Source of the DNA: a virus
Virus record (IMG/VR): IMGVR_UViG_3300023172_000008
Coordinates: 120,931 to 184,930 of that record
Reading direction: 5' to 3' (one strand)
Length of the DNA stretch: 64,000 nucleotides
Position 1 is the first letter of the stretch. Each line of letters opens with the position of its first letter. The notes under the pieces were generated by a model. It saw nothing but the letters and a program-made list of their open reading frames with translations, had not been told where the DNA came from and ran no database searches. This document shows positions 1-10,600 of the stretch, one piece after another. Position numbers and translations under genes: made by a program.

Positions 1-1
1 T

Positions 2-538
2 GATACAGACGGTGCTATTACTGGTGTAAGAACAAGAAATGCTTTTAATGCTAGACACATTAAAGAAGCAAAAACTGTTGTAAGTCCTACTGTTGAATAT
101 ACAGGTGACGGTAGTGCGGCAACATTCACACTTTCAAAAGTAGTACGTATTGATCCATGGAAAGTAAGATTTCCACAATCACCAAAAGCAAAATACCCAG
201 GTATTTGGGGTGAAGCAGATCAATTCCCAGGACCATTTGGACGATATGGAGCGGCAGTTGGATCATTAGCAGATGGTTCAGGAACTGACGCGGCACAATG
301 GGCAGATCCATCAGATGGTTGGTTAATGGAACATACATATCACCCAGCAACTTTCCACTTTATTCCACCAGAAAAAGGCGGTAACTACTTTGCTGAAGAC
401 CTTGCTAGATTAGGTTTAAGTACAGACGGAACACCTTTTGATGATGGTATTGTTGACGGGTTGCCAGCGGCGCCAACAGATGTACACGGTAACACTAGAG
501 TTGCTGGACGTATTACAGCCAGAAAACAATCTTCCTAA
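2..538 (+). CDS. Virion structural protein, C-terminal part (5' end outside window)
   Basis: The reading frame is open from the window edge to a TAA stop, so only the last 178 residues are visible. The fragment is rich in G, D, P and aromatic residues, with short stretches such as YTGDGSAATFTL that resemble phage fibre or baseplate beta-structure. No signal peptide, membrane segment or catalytic motif is seen. It precedes a glycan-type gene cassette and the fibre genes, so a tail or baseplate role is inferred from context and composition. The exact family is not recognised. Confidence 0.6.
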   Translation, partial: DTDGAITGVRTRNAFNARHIKEAKTVVSPTVEYTGDGSAATFTLSKVVRIDPWKVRFPQSPKAKYPGIWGEADQFPGPFGRYGAAVGSLADGSGTDAAQWADPSDGWLMEHTYHPATFHFIPPEKGGNYFAEDLARLGLSTDGTPFDDGIVDGLPAAPTDVHGNTRVAGRITARKQSS

Positions 539-558
539 TTAGTTTTACATTAAATATC

Positions 559-580
559 TTTACAAACGCAACTTTGTAAA
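559..580 (+). promoter_or_regulatory. Leader hairpin upstream of the heptosyltransferase-like gene
   Basis: A perfect 8-bp inverted repeat, TTTACAAA / TTTGTAAA with a 6-base loop, ends right at the AAGGA ribosome binding site of the next gene. A weak late-promoter-like box (ATTAAATA, 549-556) lies just upstream. There is no T-run, so this is not a standard terminator. It may affect translation or mRNA stability; that role is inferred. Confidence 0.4.
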
Positions 581-591
581 AGGATAATTTA

Positions 592-1572
592 ATGACAGAA
601 CAAACCAAACGAGATACTGCCATCTTTATTAATGGTGGTGCAGGACGAGTACTTGCTAGTATTCCGGCTCTATTAACCTTTGCAGAAGAAAATCCCGATG
701 ATAATTTTATAATTGTATGTGAAGGTGGCACAGACTTTTATAAAGGACATCCTTTACTTCATGCAAAAGCATATGATCATTGGCATAAGAACTTATTCCA
801 AGAAAAACTAGTTAACATGAATTTAGTTACTCCAGAACCGTATAGGGTTTGGGAATACTACAATCAAAAGTGTAGCATTGCTGAAGCCTACGACATTGCA
901 ATTAACGGTAAAGGACTAAGAAAAATTAAAAAACCAGAACTTAAACTTTCAAGAGAAGAATTAATGTTCGGTAAAAAGTTAATCGACGAAGTAAAAGAAA
1001 AAACAGGCAAAGATAAAATTGTTGTTTTCCAACCATTCGGTAGAGCAGTTATGCATGAAAACGGAATGATCTCTGATTGGAGTGGAAGAAGTTTTGAAGC
1101 AGAAAATTCTGTCAACATTGTTAAAAAATTATCTCATAAAGTTGGCGTTATACATATGGCAGAGTTTGGTATTGACTTTTCAAAACACGGTATTAAAAAT
1201 CCTGTAGCAAGTCCAATGGGTGCAAACCTAAGACAATGGGCAGGTATTATTCAAGCGGCAGATTATTTCTTAGGTTGTGATAGTGTTGGACAGCACATTG
1301 TACACGCATTAGGATTAAAAGGCACAGTTGTTATTGGCTCTACATTCCCTATTAATGTTTCATATCCTGAAGATAAAAACATGGATATTCTTGATATGGG
1401 TCAAGGTGCAAGAGTTTATTCACCAATTAGAGTTACTACAGATGAATGGTCAGACAGAATTAATGACGGTATCATGGCAATGAATGATAAGATTGAAGAT
1501 ATTGTTGTTGAATCAGTAATGAATGGTATTAAGGGTAAGGCTAAAGTAGGAAACCGCTTTACAGAAGAATAA
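592..1572 (+). CDS. Glycosyltransferase family 9-like (heptosyltransferase-type) protein
   Basis: This 326-aa protein has the layout of GT-B family 9 enzymes, which transfer ADP-heptose to LPS core sugars. The N-terminus has a glycine-rich loop (NGGAGR, residues 14-19) followed by an alpha-beta pattern. The C-terminal half has the donor-site pattern GCDSVGQHIVHALG followed by a beta strand and GST, as in family 9 enzymes (D-S/T-x-G-x-x-H). An AAGGA site precedes the ATG, and the stop overlaps the next start by one base. The ADP-heptose enzymes on the minus strand near 16-18 kb make a heptose donor plausible, but the sugar and acceptor are inferred. Other GT9-like glycan enzymes are possible. 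Confidence 0.65.
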   Translation: MTEQTKRDTAIFINGGAGRVLASIPALLTFAEENPDDNFIIVCEGGTDFYKGHPLLHAKAYDHWHKNLFQEKLVNMNLVTPEPYRVWEYYNQKCSIAEAYDIAINGKGLRKIKKPELKLSREELMFGKKLIDEVKEKTGKDKIVVFQPFGRAVMHENGMISDWSGRSFEAENSVNIVKKLSHKVGVIHMAEFGIDFSKHGIKNPVASPMGANLRQWAGIIQAADYFLGCDSVGQHIVHALGLKGTVVIGSTFPINVSYPEDKNMDILDMGQGARVYSPIRVTTDEWSDRINDGIMAMNDKIEDIVVESVMNGIKGKAKVGNRFTEE

Positions 1573-2399
1573 TGTCTAGACTATTTGCCTTTGGCTGTTC
1601 ATATACATCATGGAATTGGCCTACTTGGGCAGACTTCTACGCACATAATTTTAACTATTATGAAAACTGGGGTCATGCAGGGTTAGGCAATCGTGCTATT
1701 GCAGAACGTGTTGCTGAATGTAATTTAAAAAATAACTTTACCAAAGACGATACAGTAATAGTACAATGGTCAAGTTATCTAAGACATGACTATATGCGTT
1801 TTGACAAAGAAGAAACTTGGCAAACTAAAGGAAGTTTGTTCAGTTATCAAAACACTGAAACTTTTAACAAAGACTGGCATGATAAATTCTTTGATGAAAA
1901 GGCATATTTCCTAAGTACACTTAACAGTATTTTACTAACAGCAGGATTATTAAAATCAACTGGATGCAATTTTCTGTTTACAAGTATTAATAAGTTAGAA
2001 ACACTAGGCACAGATATACCACATCAAGCAGGTCATGGTGAAAATTTACGTAATACACCAGAACTTGCAAATGCCTGGGACGAATACGAACTACAAGATT
2101 ACAAATATATCTTTGACGAAGATTATTGGTTAGAACCAATTGGATTATATGCGTGGTATAGAAAAGATTATAGTTGGTGGTTTACTAATAAGAATAATGA
2201 AAAATGGATAGAACTACACCCTAGTCCAATACAACATTTAAATTGGGTAATGGACAATTTAAGCCACAACTTAAATCAACATCAAGAATATATGATAGAT
2301 AGTATTAACAATGTTAAAACTGATGACTACAAAGAAACAATTAAAAACATTACCAATCTTCAACTTGAAGGCTGGGATCGAAATTATCGAGGATATTAA
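1572..2399 (+). CDS. SGNH/GDSL-hydrolase-like protein
   Basis: A 275-aa protein opening with a beta strand and the sequence FAFGCSYTSW, the position of SGNH block I (usually GDS; here GCS). This is followed by GHAGLGNRAIAERV, resembling block II with its G and N. A W-rich C-terminal half contains ELHPSPIQHLNWV, a good match to the block V region with the catalytic-type D/H pair partly retained (HPS...H). The family acts as esterases or acyltransferases on glycans and lipids. It overlaps the previous gene by one base and lies 2 bases from the carbamoyltransferase, so a surface-glycan decoration role is inferred. A related protein lies at 60888. Confidence 0.6.
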   Translation: MSRLFAFGCSYTSWNWPTWADFYAHNFNYYENWGHAGLGNRAIAERVAECNLKNNFTKDDTVIVQWSSYLRHDYMRFDKEETWQTKGSLFSYQNTETFNKDWHDKFFDEKAYFLSTLNSILLTAGLLKSTGCNFLFTSINKLETLGTDIPHQAGHGENLRNTPELANAWDEYELQDYKYIFDEDYWLEPIGLYAWYRKDYSWWFTNKNNEKWIELHPSPIQHLNWVMDNLSHNLNQHQEYMIDSINNVKTDDYKETIKNITNLQLEGWDRNYRGY

Positions 2400-2401
2400 A
2401 T

Positions 2402-4204
2402 ATGGCGGATAAAAAACCGGTTTGGATTGCAGGTATTGCTAGAGGACATAACGGAGGTGTTTGTCTACTAAAGGACGGTGAAGTAGTATTTGCACTTGAA
2501 GAAGAGCGTCTAACAAGACACAAATACGATGGCGGCCCATTTGCCACAATGTTGAAAATTCTTGAGTACACAGATGAATTAGATTTTCTTATTGTAGCAC
2601 ATACACAAAATTTACAATATACAGCGGGTAAAATTGATTTTAGCGGAGACGATGTTTATACTGGTCTTGCACGTAAACTAGGTTTAATTAAAAGACAGCC
2701 GTTTAATGGAAATCCGCACCCACAAGTTATCGACCTAAGTCATATTCATCACAAGTTACACGCGGCTTGTGCTTTTTATCGCTCAGGGTTTGACGAAGCA
2801 GTTGGTGTTATTGTTGACGGTGCAGGAACATTTATTGATTTAAACATTGGCAATCAACAAACAACTGTTTGGGAAACTGAAAGTATTTTTGATTGTAACT
2901 ATCCAGATAACTTTAAAACATTATACAAACACCTAGGAACAAATGGACCTTTAACAGGTTCTTGGATGCCAGAATTTACTAGCGAAATGTATGACGAACC
3001 TAAAGAAAATACACACGAACTTTTCCTAACTGAAAATGCAGGTATTGTTAAAGCATACGAAGCAGTAACTGAGTACTGTGGTTTTAGTTTTATTGAAGCA
3101 GGAAAAACTATGGGGTTATTCCCATATGGTGGGCCCAATGTAGAGTGTCCTAAAATTTTTAGAGAGGACACACTACATCCTATTTCCGATAGAGAATTAA
3201 TTGTACCAACATATCCTAACGGTGCTCACGTTAATTACAATATGTTTCCGTTTTTAACTGATCACTCAGATGACGATGTTACTAAATTAAAAAATAGAAG
3301 AGACATGGCGTATGCTATTCAAACACAAACACAAGAACAAGTTGTACGCTTAATTAAAAAAGCAGTTGAAATGTCAGGAAAAAACAAAGTTGTTATTTCC
3401 GGAGGATACGGATTAAACTGTGTTGCTAACTATCATTACCTTGATGCACTAAAAGATCAAGACATTGAAATTTATGTTGAACCAGTATCAAATGATGCAG
3501 GCACAGCAATGGGTGCCGCAATGTACTGGCATAGAAAATTAACTAAAAGCAATAAAGTTAATCCACAAGTTGATACATTATACGAAGGACCGGAATATTT
3601 TTATTCACAAGAAGAAATTGAAAATACTGCCGAAAAATATAATGCAACTGTAACAGATGCAAGTGATAAAGATGCTGTTGCACTATTAAAAGATAGAAAT
3701 ATTGTTGTAATGCATCAAGGACGTTCAGAGAATGGTCCAAGAGCATTAGGTAATAGAACTATTATGTACGATCCAAGCGATCCAAACGGAAAGGATCACG
3801 TTAATACTGTTAAGCGTCGAGAATATTTCCGCCCGTTTGCAGGTAGTATCTTAGAAGAAGATGTACATGAGTGGTTTGACTTACGTGGTATGAAAAGTTC
3901 GCCTACAATGATGTATGCTGTAAATTGCCAGCCAGGCATTGAAAAGAAAATTCCTGCTATTATTCATGTAGACGGAACTTGTAGAATTCAAACCGTAAAT
4001 GAAAAACAAAATCCACTTTACTATAGATTCATTAAAGAATGGAAAAAAGAAACCGGTATTCCTATGGTGTTTAATACTTCATTTAATCTAGGCGGTGAAC
4101 CATTAGTAGAAACATTAGATGATGCAATTCGTACATTAGCACACAGTGATATCGAATACTTGTATCTACCAGAATACGGTAAATTAATTACACTAAAGAA
4201 CTAA
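2402..4204 (+). CDS. Carbamoyltransferase (NodU/CmcH/TobZ family)
   Basis: A full-length 600-aa member of the family that transfers a carbamoyl group from carbamoyl phosphate, via carbamoyl-AMP, to a hydroxyl of a sugar or antibiotic. The N-terminal Kae1-like domain starts with GIARGHNGGVCLL and EEERLTRHK, and has the metal-binding HIHHKLH motif near residue 115. The C-terminal YrdC-like domain has the signature GRSENGPRALGNRT near residue 440, followed by REYFRPFAG. It ends with FNTSFNLGGEP, also typical. Both domains are complete. Its neighbours (family 9 glycosyltransferase, SGNH protein, methyltransferase) point to decoration of a glycan; acceptor unknown. A shorter relative lies at 58467. 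Confidence 0.88.
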   Translation: MADKKPVWIAGIARGHNGGVCLLKDGEVVFALEEERLTRHKYDGGPFATMLKILEYTDELDFLIVAHTQNLQYTAGKIDFSGDDVYTGLARKLGLIKRQPFNGNPHPQVIDLSHIHHKLHAACAFYRSGFDEAVGVIVDGAGTFIDLNIGNQQTTVWETESIFDCNYPDNFKTLYKHLGTNGPLTGSWMPEFTSEMYDEPKENTHELFLTENAGIVKAYEAVTEYCGFSFIEAGKTMGLFPYGGPNVECPKIFREDTLHPISDRELIVPTYPNGAHVNYNMFPFLTDHSDDDVTKLKNRRDMAYAIQTQTQEQVVRLIKKAVEMSGKNKVVISGGYGLNCVANYHYLDALKDQDIEIYVEPVSNDAGTAMGAAMYWHRKLTKSNKVNPQVDTLYEGPEYFYSQEEIENTAEKYNATVTDASDKDAVALLKDRNIVVMHQGRSENGPRALGNRTIMYDPSDPNGKDHVNTVKRREYFRPFAGSILEEDVHEWFDLRGMKSSPTMMYAVNCQPGIEKKIPAIIHVDGTCRIQTVNEKQNPLYYRFIKEWKKETGIPMVFNTSFNLGGEPLVETLDDAIRTLAHSDIEYLYLPEYGKLITLKN

Positions 4205-4208
4205 TGGA

Positions 4209-4841
4209 ATGGATTATAAGGAAGTCAAATATTTCGACACAACTATCTTTTGGACTGACGAATTAGACGGTTGTGGAAACACAATGGTCGATGACTTTCT
4301 TGACGCGACTAATCATATTAGCAATAATAGACAGTTTAAAAATACACTAGAATGGTGTAGTGGTCCAGGCTATTGGGGGTTTGGATTACTTGCATCTTTA
4401 CAAACTGAAAAACTAACACTTAGTGATGTAGAATTAAACAACAGTTATTGCATCAATAAAACTATTAGAGAAAATAGTTTTGAAGCAAAAGCAAAGTTTA
4501 TTTACAGTCATAATTTTCAAAAAATTCCAGAGCAGAAATTTGACCTAATTGTTGCAAATCCTCCTCATTTTAATCACGATCCGTATGTAGAACACTACAA
4601 CGAACCAAGGAAATACAAGGATACTGATTGGGCAATACATAGAGATTTTTTTGATAATGTTAACAACTATCTAACTGATGACGGATTAATCATATTGGCT
4701 GAAAATGTATGGGGTTCTAGTCCTAAAACATTCCAAGATATGATAGATGATAACGGCTTAGAAATTATTACACACTTTAAAAGCAAACAATATCCCTTAG
4801 ATATGTGGTACTTAGCGATCTCAAAGCGTCAAATTGACTAA
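4209..4841 (+). CDS. SAM-dependent methyltransferase (NPPH type)
   Basis: A 210-aa class I methyltransferase. Motif I is CSGPGYWGFGLLA near residue 48, an acidic D follows the second strand (LSDVELN), and motif IV is VANPPHFN, the NPPF/Y-type signature used by enzymes that methylate amide or exocyclic nitrogens (PrmC, RlmG, HemK relatives). The start follows the carbamoyltransferase stop by 4 bases. Whether the target is protein, RNA or a sugar amine cannot be told. It is the last gene of this cassette. Confidence 0.72.
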   Translation: MDYKEVKYFDTTIFWTDELDGCGNTMVDDFLDATNHISNNRQFKNTLEWCSGPGYWGFGLLASLQTEKLTLSDVELNNSYCINKTIRENSFEAKAKFIYSHNFQKIPEQKFDLIVANPPHFNHDPYVEHYNEPRKYKDTDWAIHRDFFDNVNNYLTDDGLIILAENVWGSSPKTFQDMIDDNGLEIITHFKSKQYPLDMWYLAISKRQID

Positions 4842-4863
4842 GATCCTAAAGCCGTTAACTATC

Positions 4864-4871
4864 GATAAATA
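4864..4871 (+). promoter_or_regulatory. T4-late-type promoter box (GATAAATA)
   Basis: GATAAATA followed by TAC, 17 bases before the ATG of the next structural gene, with an AAGAGGA ribosome binding site in between. It matches the T4 late consensus TATAAATA in 7 of 8 positions and recurs before other virion genes here. Confidence 0.65.
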
Positions 4872-4888
4872 TACTAAAGAGGATAATA

Positions 4889-6583
4889 ATGTTTGATATC
4901 ACCAAGTATTTTAGACGCGGTCAAAACCAGACTATTGAATTTAGAAACGGCACAAATCTAAGTTATGCTGGCCCTACTTTTACACTTGTAGAAGCAGGTA
5001 CAGAACTAGATCGCTGGTATGTGGGTTCATATTTTGGTGTTGAATATACCATTGCGTGTGATGTAAACAGTGAAAGAAAAGAAATTATTAAGTGTTTGTG
5101 TACTGCTACAACTAGTAAAGCAAACATTGTAGTGTATGGTCGTTCAAACTTAGGTGACGATCTAATGCAGTTAGAAGTTGAAGTCACTGATGCATATTTT
5201 AAACTAGTTGCATATCCGAGGGTACAAGATGATTCGACTGCTATTCAAGGTGCAAAAATCATTTATAGTGCAAACTACTATGCAACACTAAACGAACCAA
5301 CACCGACATTGCTTGGTACAGCGGCAAGTGTTTACGCACCAACTTATACACTTTCTCCGAGCACAACATCAATTGGAGAAGTTGGCGAAGAAGTTTCGAT
5401 TAGACTTATTACAACAAACGTACTTGCAGGATCTATTGTTCCTTATACTATTACTGGAGTACAAAGTGCTGACATTGGCGGTGCAAACTTGACAGGTAAC
5501 TTTGTTGTCGGTGATGACGATGAGATAACATTCCCAATTACAGCAGATAACACAACAGAAGGTGTAGAAACTCTTGTGTTAACATTGGATAATAATGAAG
5601 CAAGTACATCAATTCAAATTGCAGACAGTTCAACAACACCTGCAATTAACCTTACACTTACAACTGATAAAACAAGTGTTAACGAAGGTGGCACATTTAC
5701 AATTACATTAACAACAGGAAATATTGACGCTGGTACAGAAATTGATTACGAAATTACAGGAGTTACTTCAGAAGATATCAATGGTGTAGCACTTACAGGA
5801 GTATTTACTGTTGGTCAAGATGAAGTTAGAACCTTTATTGTATCAGAAGATGTTACTACTGAAGGAACAGAACAATTCCAAATTAGTTTATCACAATATC
5901 CGCAAGTAACTGCTACAGTTACTATTGGTGACACAAGTCTTTCACCAATTGTTCCAAGTTATTCAATATCAACTAGTGCAAGTCCAGCCAATGAAGGCGA
6001 TACTATTACACTTACACTTGTAACTTCTAATGTTACGATTGGTAGTGTTCTACCTTGGACTATTACAGGAATTGAAAGTGCTGACATTGGCGGAGCAAGT
6101 TTAACAGGAGCATTTGTTGTTGGTTCAGATGAAACATTAAACGTAGCAATTACAGCAGACGATACAACTGAAGGATCGGAAACAATGACTATTGCACTAG
6201 ACAACGGCGAAGCAAGTTTAAGTATTCCGATTAATGATACAAGTACAACACCAGGTGCTGGATATACATTATCAGTATCAAACACATACTCAAGTGCATA
6301 TACAATAGTTGGTACAGATGAAAACGGGCAAGTAACAGGTTCTAATCCGACAGTTACGTGTTCAGTGGGCGATACATTAACATTTAATGTTGCATCACCA
6401 GGGCATCCGTTCTATATTAAAACTGTTAACAGCACAGGTACTAGTAATCAAGTTACAACCCCTACAGCATCAAACCAAGGTGCACAAAATGGTACAGTTG
6501 AGTGGACTCCTGCTGTTGCAGGACAGTATCATTATAACTGTCAATTCCATAGCGTAATGCACGGACTAATTGTGGTGAATTAA
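4889..6583 (+). CDS. Virion structural protein with Calx-beta-like repeats and C-terminal cupredoxin domain
   Basis: A 564-aa protein. Residues 1-135 form a distinct N-terminal domain. Residues ~150-460 hold three tandem modules of ~100 aa, each with a pattern like ITGVQSADIGGANLTGNFVV, then TADNTTEGVETL, which resembles Calx-beta/Ig-like repeats. The last ~100 residues resemble plastocyanin: His506 (GHPFY), Cys551, His554 and Met557 (YNCQFHSVMHG) match the four type-1 copper ligands. No signal peptide is seen. A late promoter and strong RBS precede it, so it should be a virion component, probably at the tail or on the surface. Copper binding is inferred from the ligand pattern. Confidence 0.75.
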   Translation: MFDITKYFRRGQNQTIEFRNGTNLSYAGPTFTLVEAGTELDRWYVGSYFGVEYTIACDVNSERKEIIKCLCTATTSKANIVVYGRSNLGDDLMQLEVEVTDAYFKLVAYPRVQDDSTAIQGAKIIYSANYYATLNEPTPTLLGTAASVYAPTYTLSPSTTSIGEVGEEVSIRLITTNVLAGSIVPYTITGVQSADIGGANLTGNFVVGDDDEITFPITADNTTEGVETLVLTLDNNEASTSIQIADSSTTPAINLTLTTDKTSVNEGGTFTITLTTGNIDAGTEIDYEITGVTSEDINGVALTGVFTVGQDEVRTFIVSEDVTTEGTEQFQISLSQYPQVTATVTIGDTSLSPIVPSYSISTSASPANEGDTITLTLVTSNVTIGSVLPWTITGIESADIGGASLTGAFVVGSDETLNVAITADDTTEGSETMTIALDNGEASLSIPINDTSTTPGAGYTLSVSNTYSSAYTIVGTDENGQVTGSNPTVTCSVGDTLTFNVASPGHPFYIKTVNSTGTSNQVTTPTASNQGAQNGTVEWTPAVAGQYHYNCQFHSVMHGLIVVN

Positions 6584-6588
6584 ATGCA

Positions 6589-6596
6589 GATAAATA
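6589..6596 (+). promoter_or_regulatory. T4-late-type promoter box (GATAAATA)
   Basis: GATAAATACT sits just after the stop of the cupredoxin gene and 16 bases before the next ATG. An AAAGGAG ribosome binding site lies between. Confidence 0.65.
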
Positions 6597-6612
6597 CTAA
6601 AGGAGAACCAAA

Positions 6613-7644
6613 ATGACCGTAGTAAAATCAGCATTTGAAGCACAGTATGGATTTAAATCACCGGGGTTTAGCGTTGATGACGAAGGTAACGTAACCCTAC
6701 GAAGTGTAACTTATACTGTTACAGAAGAAGAAGTCGATCTTGCTGGTGACTTTTTAGTAAGACAGGCAGGAAACGCTTTTACTATTGACGGATATTTTCA
6801 AGAAGGTTCTGATACAGAATTACAGCCTAATCCTACAATTGAACTAACACGTGGTAGTACGTATGTTTTTAACTTACAACTACGTGAGGTTAACGAAGCA
6901 GGACAAACATTAGGTAATTTTAGTTTTAATATTTTTACATTTTCCGACGGTATTTGGACTTTATATAATCAAGGAGTTAAGCACACCACTCTAGACGGGT
7001 TAACTGTTAAAGAAGGTAGTGAAGCACAAGGACAGTTTGAAGGCAAAGTAACTTTTGAAGTGCCAGACAATGCTCCGGCCGCACTAGCGTTTGGTAATAG
7101 TGATCAAACCCCACTATCATTAATGAATGCTAGTGATCCTACTGTTACTGGTATTGGTACTTTTAGTAGAATTACGTCAGTTGGTAATGTTACAGCGGTA
7201 GGTGAAAATGCTATTGTAACACTAAGTCCAACTGGTAGTTCAGGTACAGTAAATATCCAACCAGACAACGGCGGTACATTAAGTAATTTAGATGTAGAAG
7301 CAAATATTTTGACTGCGGCAGATGCTGTAACACTAAGTCCAGCAAACGCGGCAGTAACTTTAGCACCATCAGGAAGTGGTGGTATAGTTGTAATTAATCC
7401 AGGCACAACTGGCTTAATAGACAACGTTGATATAGGTACAATTACACCGGGAATTGTTTCCACAGACGACTTACGATCTAGTGGCGGAACAATAAATAAC
7501 ACAGTAATTGGAAATACTAAACCAGCAGATGCAACATTCAGTACTGGTACTGTTGTTGCTTCTCCAGCAAGTACGTATAACATTACAAACAAGAAGTATG
7601 TTGATAATAGAGCAGTTGCGATGGCTGTAGCATTTGGAGTTTAA
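6613..7644 (+). CDS. Tail fibre-like virion structural protein
   Basis: A 343-aa protein. The N-terminal ~170 residues include NPTIELTRGSTYVFNL, a beta-rich segment found in marine phage fibre proteins and distantly cupredoxin-like but without Cu ligands. The C-terminal half has short repeats of the form NAIVTLSPTGSSGTVNI and AAVTLAPSGSGGIVVI, ending with STYNITNKKYVDNRAVAMA, a common fibre-type C-terminus. It lies between two other large virion genes and has its own late promoter. The exact location in the tail is not determinable. Confidence 0.65.
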   Translation: MTVVKSAFEAQYGFKSPGFSVDDEGNVTLRSVTYTVTEEEVDLAGDFLVRQAGNAFTIDGYFQEGSDTELQPNPTIELTRGSTYVFNLQLREVNEAGQTLGNFSFNIFTFSDGIWTLYNQGVKHTTLDGLTVKEGSEAQGQFEGKVTFEVPDNAPAALAFGNSDQTPLSLMNASDPTVTGIGTFSRITSVGNVTAVGENAIVTLSPTGSSGTVNIQPDNGGTLSNLDVEANILTAADAVTLSPANAAVTLAPSGSGGIVVINPGTTGLIDNVDIGTITPGIVSTDDLRSSGGTINNTVIGNTKPADATFSTGTVVASPASTYNITNKKYVDNRAVAMAVAFGV

Positions 7645-7650
7645 TATTAG

Positions 7651-10600
7651 ATGGCTAAACAAAAGGTAGAACAGTATATATTTCAAAACGGTATTCCAAT
7701 TACAGGAAATCGTTTTCCATCATCATACGATCTAATTAAAAACAATGTTGAATTTATTACTGATGAAATAAATGCTTGGATTGATTCTAAGATTGCAAAC
7801 GCACAATCATATACACCAACAGGTGCTGTATATAATCCAGGTACAGGGGTAATGACATTAACCATTGGTAGCCACTTATTTGAAGTAGGCGACTATGTAA
7901 GATTTTTAGAAAATGCTCTAACATTTACTTGTGGGTATGATAACCATGCAACACCTCACTCTTACCCAAGATCATCAGGTGTTCCTAATACAGAAGGTAC
8001 TGATCCTTATTTTTCAACACCTGCAAAAATTACAGCAATAACAACAACTACAATTACAATGAATGTTGGTATTAGTTCCAATACTAGCGAACACACGTTT
8101 GTAAGTGCATTAGCAAATGGTGTTATTGATAACTTTGTAGGTTACACAAACGATTCAAAAGAAAAATGTGAACGTGATGCAAGATACAATCTTCAAGGTA
8201 CTGACGGCGAAGGTGGTATGCTTTATGACTTGCGGTATGGTGGTAATTCACAAACACGTTACATGGCCAGTAAGTATTGGATTAATAGTACTCCGCAGAT
8301 TGACGGAGATAGAACTGTTGAAATTAGTGCTAAAGAATTTATGGCACGACTTATTAACAATTATCTATTACCCCAGTCAGCATATCCAACTTTACAAAGT
8401 CCTGTTGTTACAACACAATATTACAATGCGGCTAATACATACGAAACTGGAACTGAAAATAGAATAAATGACTTGACGTTTATTATTACAGACGTTATCG
8501 AAAACGGTCTTGATAATGTTCCTGCACTTGATAGAGCAAAAATTTCTCAAGTTAGAATGCAAACACGTATTCCGACTAACGACTTATTATTAATTACAGA
8601 TACAACTAATAATGAAGTGTTGTTTAACTTTAGTGATCCAACATTAGGTGGTAGTGTAAGTTATCAGGTTGACGATGCTGAATTGTTAACTAAAGGTGTT
8701 GAAGATGACTTTCCTAAGTTCTTAGAAAGAACAGGTACAATTACAACAGTTTATCTAACTAAAGATACTGACAATAGAGTTTATTCACCAAACGCAGTTG
8801 CACTACTTGAAGCAAACTTAGAATTTATTAAGAAAGAAACTGTTGCTTGGATTGCCAACCATGTAGGACTAGCAGAAGAAGGAAGTATGTGGTATGGATA
8901 CACATACAATACTGCCAAGTGTGAAAGAGATATGGGCCTTAATGTTGAAGGCATTACACACGATATTAAATACGGTGGTAACGAAAAATCAAGATATAAT
9001 GCTAGTAAGTATTGGGTGCAAACAACACCACAGATTGACGGTGATAGAACTCCGGAAATTGCGGCCAAAAACTTTGCAAGAGATTTAATTAACAATTATA
9101 TCTTTAAAGGTATTGCATACGAAACACAGCAAAACAACGGAGTTGCACAAAACACTATTTTACCTATTTCTGAACTAGGTGTTGGAACTAGAGTTACTGA
9201 ACTGTTCGGTATTATTACAGATGTTATTGAAAATGGGTTAACAGCATTACCAGTAGAAACTAAAACACCTTTATATTCTGACACTGATGATTTACAAATC
9301 TTCATTGATCAAGGTGAAATGCGTATTAGACCATACGACTTTGGTACTGATGCTATTGAACGTATGCGTGTGTCAAACTCAGTATCTATGCTTGACGCTG
9401 ACTTTGAGTACGGACTACAGCCTACGAAATGGCAAGCGATTGCTATGCAAAGAGGTTATCCATCAATTTATGAAATTCCAGGTACAGATAAAGAAGTATT
9501 ATCTGTTACAACTGATGCATCATCTGGCACAGGCGGCGTTGGTCAAAGTTTAATTACTGTAACAACGGTTGGTGCCCACGGTATTGATGCAGGTACACCT
9601 ATTACAATTAAGGCTTTAGAAAATTCAGTGGCAGGCGCTTCACGTGCTGAAGGTTCATTTATTGTTTCCACTACACCAACAAACAGCACATTTACATATT
9701 TTGCTAAATCAAAAGTTGGTGCAACAAATGGTGAAACACTTTCAACTTATTATACACAATTAAGAGAAGCAGGATTTTATACAGGTGCGGCAATTGGTGC
9801 TCCGATCTTTAGCATTCTATCACAGGGTAGTGCAGGTACATTTACCAACCCATTAACAGCACCAGCCGGTGGTGCGATTATTACATTTGACGGTGCAATA
9901 CCAGAAGTTGGCGCTCCGGTTATTAATGAAACAGGATTAATTTCAGGCATTAACACATTTAGCGCCGCAGACCCACTACGTCCAGCAGGCACATATGGTC
10001 CTATTACTGGTACTACAGATAGCATTGTGCAAGATGTTGAAGTTGGTACATTTAGCATTACAGTTGATGGCACAGGTAATGTTATTGAATCAAGTGTTAT
10101 TACAGGTGGTAGACGTAACCAAGTAGGTGATACTATTACTATTGATGACGCTGATCTAGGTAACGGCGGAGCGGCAAACCTAACATTCTTAGTTGCTCAA
10201 GTTGTTAACGGTGATGGCGTAGGTGACGGTGCTCAGGTAACATCAGTAGAAGGTACAGGTGGTACTATTACTACACTAACTGTTGTTGGCGATTATAATG
10301 CAGGAGTTAACACCATTGAAGTTGCTGATCCGTCGGGTATTAACCAAGGGCAGGCAATTGATAGAGGTGACGGTGTAGCAATTCACGTTACCACTGTTAC
10401 AGGAAATGATGTTGCATTTGACGGTAACACAACAGATGCTATTGTTGGTAACCAAACAACTTATACAAACATAGCAGGTACAAATTATCAATCACAAGGT
10501 TTCGGAGCGGCATTTGATGTTGATAGAGCCGCCGGTGTATATACTGTTACACTAAACACAGCAGGTCAAGATTTTACAGTAGGAGACGTTCTACAAATTT

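Noticed and set aside
7104-7592. A 162-residue minus-strand frame opposite the fibre gene
   Set aside because: It is the shadow of a Thr/Val/Gly-rich coding region, is low in complexity, has no RBS, and lies wholly inside a supported gene.
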